Shown piece by piece: positions 61,406 to 64,000 of a DNA stretch of 64,000 bases (position 1 is the first letter of the stretch; the number at the start of each line of letters is the position of its first letter). The position numbers were made by a program, and so were the translations under genes. Source of the stretch: Chloroflexota bacterium. Its GTDB lineage: Bacteria; Chloroflexota; Anaerolineae; Anaerolineales; Villigracilaceae. The stretch lies in assembly GCA_021414245.1 (NCBI GenBank), contig JAIOOU010000015.1, positions 401,608 to 465,607 of the forward strand, in the 5' to 3' direction. The notes below the pieces were generated by a model that searched no databases, had not been told where the DNA came from, and was given only the letters and a program-made list of their open reading frames with translations.

Positions 61406-62632
61406 ATGTTTTCAAACAATAAAAAATACCTGGTGGTCATCCTCCTGGCTTCAGTGATCGGCGCCCTGTTTTTTTGGAAGGGAAAAGGCGGCGAAGCTGG
61501 CAGTACCGCGGAAAATGGGAGCACGTCTCCAACCGCCACATATACACCTGCTCTCATCCCAAAAACAATTCCGATTGAAGACGGCCCCCTGAAGGATTCG
61601 ATCATTGCCGCGGGGGATTATCTTGTGCGCCAGCAATTGCCAAACGGGGAACTCTCGTATCAGGTTGATTTTATGACGGGGGAAAGATCCTATTCCCCTT
61701 CCAATATCCGCCTGATTGGCGGAACCGGATCCCTGTTCACAGTCTGCCGGGTGAGCGGCGACCTCAAATATTGTGAAGCGGGAGACCGCGCCCTCGACCA
61801 TTATCTGGAAATGCTGGTCAGCGATCCCGATCATTTCACGGGAACCTGTCTTTATACGAACGGCAGCTGTCAATTGGGCGGCGCCGCACAGACCGTGGAT
61901 GCCATTTACAAACGCTGGCAGGCCACGGGCGGGCTGATCCTGGGAGATCGCAACCTGCTGGCCACTGCCATGGATCTGGGTTATTTCATCGTGTCCATGC
62001 GCAAACCGCAGGGCGGGTTTTATCATTCGTTCGATCCCCACTTCGGCGGCACCGTGAACCCCGGTTATTATGTGATCTACTATCCCGGTGAGAGTCTGCT
62101 GGCGCTGACCCAGTTGTATGAAATGACGGGCAATGAGTTCTGGCTGACCCAGGCACATGAGGTCAATGATTATTTGATCACCGAGCCTGTCACCGAGGAC
62201 CACTGGCATAGTTACGCCCTGGGCATGCTTGCACGGCTGGATAAACTTAATAAAACGGACCTGTCATACGCAAAACAGATCGCGGATGTGGTCATTGAAG
62301 GCCAGGTCCGTTCTCTCAACCCGGCAAATACGAGCATCTCGACGGCCACCAAGGTCGAATCGCTGTCTGCGCTGGCCCAGACATTTTATCTTTCCAGGGC
62401 CGACCACAAATGGCTCGATCCCGAGATCCGCACGTTTATTACCTTTGTCCAGGCGCGCCAATTGCCCGATAACAACTGCGATTGGAAGATCGGCCGGGAC
62501 CTGCTGGCAAAGTATGACGGGGGTGTATTCAGCAGCTGTGAGGAGGCATCCATTCGCGTGGACGGCCTCCAGCACTGGATCAACGGAGTTACCGCGTATC
62601 TTGAATATCAGGGTATGATTGGAAACAGGTAG
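61406..62632 (+). CDS. Membrane-anchored protein of alpha/alpha-toroid (glycoside hydrolase-like) type
   Basis: 408 residues. N-terminal signal anchor (about 8-25) and a Ser/Thr linker precede a helical domain. That domain has repeated helix hairpins and Gly/aromatic loops: LVRQQLPNGELSYQVDF, RLIGGTGSLFTVCRVSG, MRKPQGGFYHSFDP and YYPGESLLALTQLYEM. Loops of this kind (GGF...F; Y-PGE) are seen in six-hairpin glycoside hydrolases and related toroids. Paired Cys (CLYTNGSC; NNC...SSC) suit an extracytoplasmic location. The activity is not known. Last of the row starting at 59496. Confidence 0.6.
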   Translation: MFSNNKKYLVVILLASVIGALFFWKGKGGEAGSTAENGSTSPTATYTPALIPKTIPIEDGPLKDSIIAAGDYLVRQQLPNGELSYQVDFMTGERSYSPSNIRLIGGTGSLFTVCRVSGDLKYCEAGDRALDHYLEMLVSDPDHFTGTCLYTNGSCQLGGAAQTVDAIYKRWQATGGLILGDRNLLATAMDLGYFIVSMRKPQGGFYHSFDPHFGGTVNPGYYVIYYPGESLLALTQLYEMTGNEFWLTQAHEVNDYLITEPVTEDHWHSYALGMLARLDKLNKTDLSYAKQIADVVIEGQVRSLNPANTSISTATKVESLSALAQTFYLSRADHKWLDPEIRTFITFVQARQLPDNNCDWKIGRDLLAKYDGGVFSSCEEASIRVDGLQHWINGVTAYLEYQGMIGNR

Positions 62633-62689
62633 AGTCAACGGCTTGAAATACCGGCCGGGTCATTGAATGGAAATAAAACGGAGATCAAT

Positions 62690-63697
62690 ATGAGTATTGG
62701 AAAAGTAAAATGGCAGGCTGTGGTTGCAAAATATGCATACCCCGAGACCTGGCGAAGCTTGTGGCAGGTGGTCAATTCAGTGATCCCCTTCTTTGTTTTG
62801 TGGTACCTGGCATATCGCAGTCTTGAGGTCGGATACTGGCTTACATTTATGCTCACCATTCCCGCAGCGGGATTCATGGTCCGCATGTTCATTATCTTCC
62901 ACGACTGCTGCCACGGATCGTTCTTTCGAACGCAGCTGGCCAATGATCGTTTGGGATTATTGCTGGGTGCGGCAGTCTGGACCCCGTATTACGAATGGAA
63001 GCACTCGCATGCAATCCACCACGCCACGGCCGGCGATCTGGACCGCCGCGGCATCGGCGATGTGTACACCATGACCGTCGAGGAATATCTCGCGGCCCCC
63101 TGGTACAAAAAGGCGGGCTATCGCATCATGCGCAGCCCGATGATCCTCTTCACCATTGGCGCCACGATCGTGTTTACCATTACGCATCGTTTCTGGACCG
63201 CGGAGTCGGGCAAACGCGAGCGAAACAGCGTGATCTGGACGAATATGGCGCTCTTCGCCTTCGTCGGCTGGACGATCTATCATATCGGCTGGCAGGCCTA
63301 TGTGCTGGTCGAATTGCCCATCCTGTTGATGGCCTGCGGCGCCGGCGTCTGGCTGTTTTATGTCCAGCACAATTTTGAACCCACCTATTGGGAACGCCAC
63401 AAGGATTGGGAGTTCTTCAAAGCCGGCATGGACGGAAGTTCCTTCTATAAACTTCCCAAGGTCCTGCAGTGGTTCACGGGCAATATCGGTTTCCATCATA
63501 TTCATCACCTCAGCCCGAAGATCCCCAATTACAAACTGGAACAATGCCACAAGGAAAATCCAATCTTCCAGATCGAACCGATCACATTCCGGGACAGCTT
63601 GAAATCCCTGTACTTCCGGTTATGGGACGAAAAGGAAAAGATGCTGGTCGGCTGGCGGGCGGTTAGAAAATATAAAATGAAGATGCAAATGGATTAG
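62690..63697 (+). CDS. Fatty acid desaturase
   Basis: 335 residues from ATG 62690, with ACGGAGATCAAT upstream. The three His boxes of membrane di-iron desaturases are complete: HDCCH (71-75), HSHAIHH (105-111) and HHIHH (269-273). Four membrane helices in two pairs (about 28-70 and 150-225). QHNFEPTYWERHKDW near 226 fits Delta12-like acyl-lipid desaturases of bacteria. It introduces a double bond into membrane acyl chains, an oxygen-dependent reaction, so the host is at least oxygen-tolerant. An IS3 end lies about 30 bases beyond the stop. Confidence 0.9.
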   Translation: MSIGKVKWQAVVAKYAYPETWRSLWQVVNSVIPFFVLWYLAYRSLEVGYWLTFMLTIPAAGFMVRMFIIFHDCCHGSFFRTQLANDRLGLLLGAAVWTPYYEWKHSHAIHHATAGDLDRRGIGDVYTMTVEEYLAAPWYKKAGYRIMRSPMILFTIGATIVFTITHRFWTAESGKRERNSVIWTNMALFAFVGWTIYHIGWQAYVLVELPILLMACGAGVWLFYVQHNFEPTYWERHKDWEFFKAGMDGSSFYKLPKVLQWFTGNIGFHHIHHLSPKIPNYKLEQCHKENPIFQIEPITFRDSLKSLYFRLWDEKEKMLVGWRAVRKYKMKMQMD

Positions 63698-63727
63698 TTG
63701 ATAAAAAAACAGACCGGCTTATTGAAT

Positions 63728-64000
<273 letters not shown>

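Overview
The window looks like bacterial chromosome from a member of the Chloroflexota, most likely class Anaerolineae. This is inferred from the gene families together: DUF11/lamin-tail surface proteins, DUF5671 membrane proteins, SpoVS in an otherwise non-sporulation context, several multi-pass GT39/GT87 glycosyltransferases, and a CAD-like dihydroorotase. No rRNA or tRNA gene was found. About 60 protein genes are supported.

The most informative region is the chromosome origin. Positions 32290-32900 carry no long gene but hold a textbook oriC: several DnaA boxes, two of them in direct tandem (32760-32777), followed at once by a DnaA-trio-like run (32782-32794) and an AT-rich unwinding element (32795-32840). 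Left of this point most genes run leftward and right of it most run rightward, as expected for replication-biased orientation. The beta clamp gene dnaN lies about 20 kb to the right, and two parS sites for ParB lie at 55611-55626 and 56330-56345. dnaA and parAB are not in the window.

Layout. 1-17 kb: an envelope and sugar-polymer region with a cut-off SAM methyltransferase, a DUF120/RibK-like protein, two GT39-like and one GT87-like membrane glycosyltransferases, an SH3b lipoprotein, a clostripain-type protease, a VIT1-like metal transporter, a PAS-GAF-GGDEF diguanylate cyclase, an ABC-F ATPase and small proteins. 17-20 kb: PhzF, TfoX, a membrane protein and a DUF3365 haem sensor with HAMP. 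20-27 kb: two adjacent complete complex II operons, one resembling succinate dehydrogenase (sdhCDAB order) and one resembling fumarate reductase (ACDB order). 27-32 kb: DUF1304 protein, isocitrate dehydrogenase with a Lys/Ala tail, uracil permease with a terminator-bearing leader, and dihydroorotase. 32.3-33.2 kb: oriC and spoVS. 33-42 kb: a 1.2-kaa surface protein, pyrE, a DUF1905/YdeI protein, a GNAT enzyme, pyrD and a Ser/Thr kinase. 43-50 kb: a PaaG-like isomerase, glutamate dehydrogenase, glutaryl-CoA dehydrogenase, a VOC protein, a rhodanese lipoprotein with an in-frame TGA, and oligoendopeptidase F. 50-58 kb: DUF5671 protein, dnaN, a YhfC-like protease, and a gntR-slipin-sdpI-sdpI operon carrying the parS sites. 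58-64 kb: pdxS-pdxT, a four-gene cluster ending in a sugar-enzyme-like anchored protein, a fatty acid desaturase and the edge of an IS3-family element.

Together the genes describe central carbon and respiratory metabolism (complex II, Icd, Gdh, Gcd), de novo pyrimidine synthesis (pyrC, pyrE, pyrD plus uracil uptake) and PLP synthesis around the replication origin. The best candidate for something undescribed is the rhodanese lipoprotein at 47549-48031. A TGA replaces a cysteine that is usually conserved, the frame continues intact for 40 codons, and a SECIS-like hairpin sits at the right distance, so it may be a selenoprotein.
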